A stretch of DNA of 64,000 nt. Origin: Lepturacanthus savala. Taxonomy: Eukaryota; Chordata; Actinopteri; Scombriformes; Trichiuridae. The position numbers were made by a program, and so were the translations under genes. This document shows, piece by piece, positions 63,578-64,000 of this stretch. Positions within the stretch are counted from its first letter, which is position 1; every line of letters starts with the position of its first letter. Location: assembly GCA_030544235.1 (NCBI GenBank), contig CM060465.1, positions 14,641,988 through 14,705,987 on the forward strand, written 5' to 3'. The notes beneath the pieces were generated by a model, which worked only from the letters and a program-made list of their open reading frames with translations, was not told where the DNA came from and made no database searches.

Positions 63578-63938
63578 GTCAGTCATCTTCTATACCTGCT
63601 TATTCCTCATTAGGGTTGCAGGGGTCTGCTGGAGCCTATCCCAGTGCATTATGGCGAGAGGCAGGGATACACCCCAGATGGTCGCCAACCAATCGTGTGG
63701 CACACACACCATTCACTCACACACTCACACCTACGGGCAATTTAGAGTTGCCAATTAACCTCAGCATGTTTTTGGACTGTGGGAGGAAGCCGGAGTACCC
63801 GGTGAAAACCCACGCAGACACAGGGAGAACATGAAAACTCCACACAGAAAGGTCCCAGACCCTGGGACTGGGTTGTGGCTTGAACCTGCGACCTTCTTGC
63901 TGTGTTACAGCGCTAACCCCTGCTCCACTGTGTCGCCC
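63578..63938 (-). mobile_element. SINE-like retroelement with 12-bp target duplication
   Basis: The flanks repeat caatttgaatca exactly (63566-63577 and 63939-63950). Read on the minus strand, the 5' end (ggggcgacacagtggagcag then gggttagcgctg) and a following aggttcaagcc resemble tRNA A and B boxes. The body carries the common fish block cggagtacccggtgaaaacc (plus strand). It was therefore probably copied by reverse transcription and inserted on the minus strand. The family name is not assigned. Confidence 0.7.
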
Positions 63939-64000
63939 CAATTTGAATCATTTAAACAAAAAGCTCTCTCAAATTAAATGATGGTTACAAAAAAGATTTA

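Noticed and set aside
63616..63941. Frames on both strands near the window end
   Set aside because: They fall inside the SINE-like repeat and reflect its sequence, not a gene.

Overview
This is nuclear DNA from a teleost fish. The reasons are five vertebrate-type genes, four of them split by short GT-AG introns, plus many decayed interspersed repeats of types that recur in ray-finned fish genomes. The residues match fish or vertebrate orthologues of UBE2Q2, a UDP-glucuronosyltransferase of the fish UGT5 type, neuroplastin, HCN4 and muscle pyruvate kinase (PKM). Four of the five have human counterparts on 15q23-q24, so this is a conserved linkage block. The nptn and hcn4 genes keep the same neighbour order and orientation as I recall from human.

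Layout: (1) 1149-9023, minus strand: ube2q2, 13 coding exons, 377 codons. (2) 10810-12414, plus strand: ugt5-like gene, whole coding region in one exon, 534 aa. (3) 16789-28832, plus strand: nptn, 8 coding exons, 399 aa in the long three-Ig form. (4) 34381-46300, plus strand: hcn4, 8 coding exons, 1168 aa. (5) 52968-58291, minus strand: pkm, 10 coding exons, 530 aa, with a likely non-coding first exon near 59753-59790. In every multi-exon model the splice phases close into one open frame of the expected family length, so the exon coordinates are well supported. UTR ends and promoters are much less certain.

Between the genes (about 9.1-10.8, 12.5-16.7, 30.1-34.3, 46.3-52.5 and 59.8-64 kb) I see no further convincing protein-coding or structural RNA gene. 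I do see microsatellites, transposon and SINE remnants, and two notable secondary-structure sequences. The genes do not form an operon or a shared pathway; they are neighbours by ancestry. The ugt5-like gene is the outsider, since no UGT belongs to this block in mammals as far as I know.

The most interesting points are: a perfect 54-bp palindrome in nptn intron 1; two roughly 500-bp direct repeats bracketing the alternatively used first Ig exon of nptn; a tandem splice acceptor in nptn that would add or drop four acidic-tail residues; a pkm gene with only one visible copy of the exon that mammals have as an M1/M2 pair; and unusual residues just after the GYG filter of hcn4.
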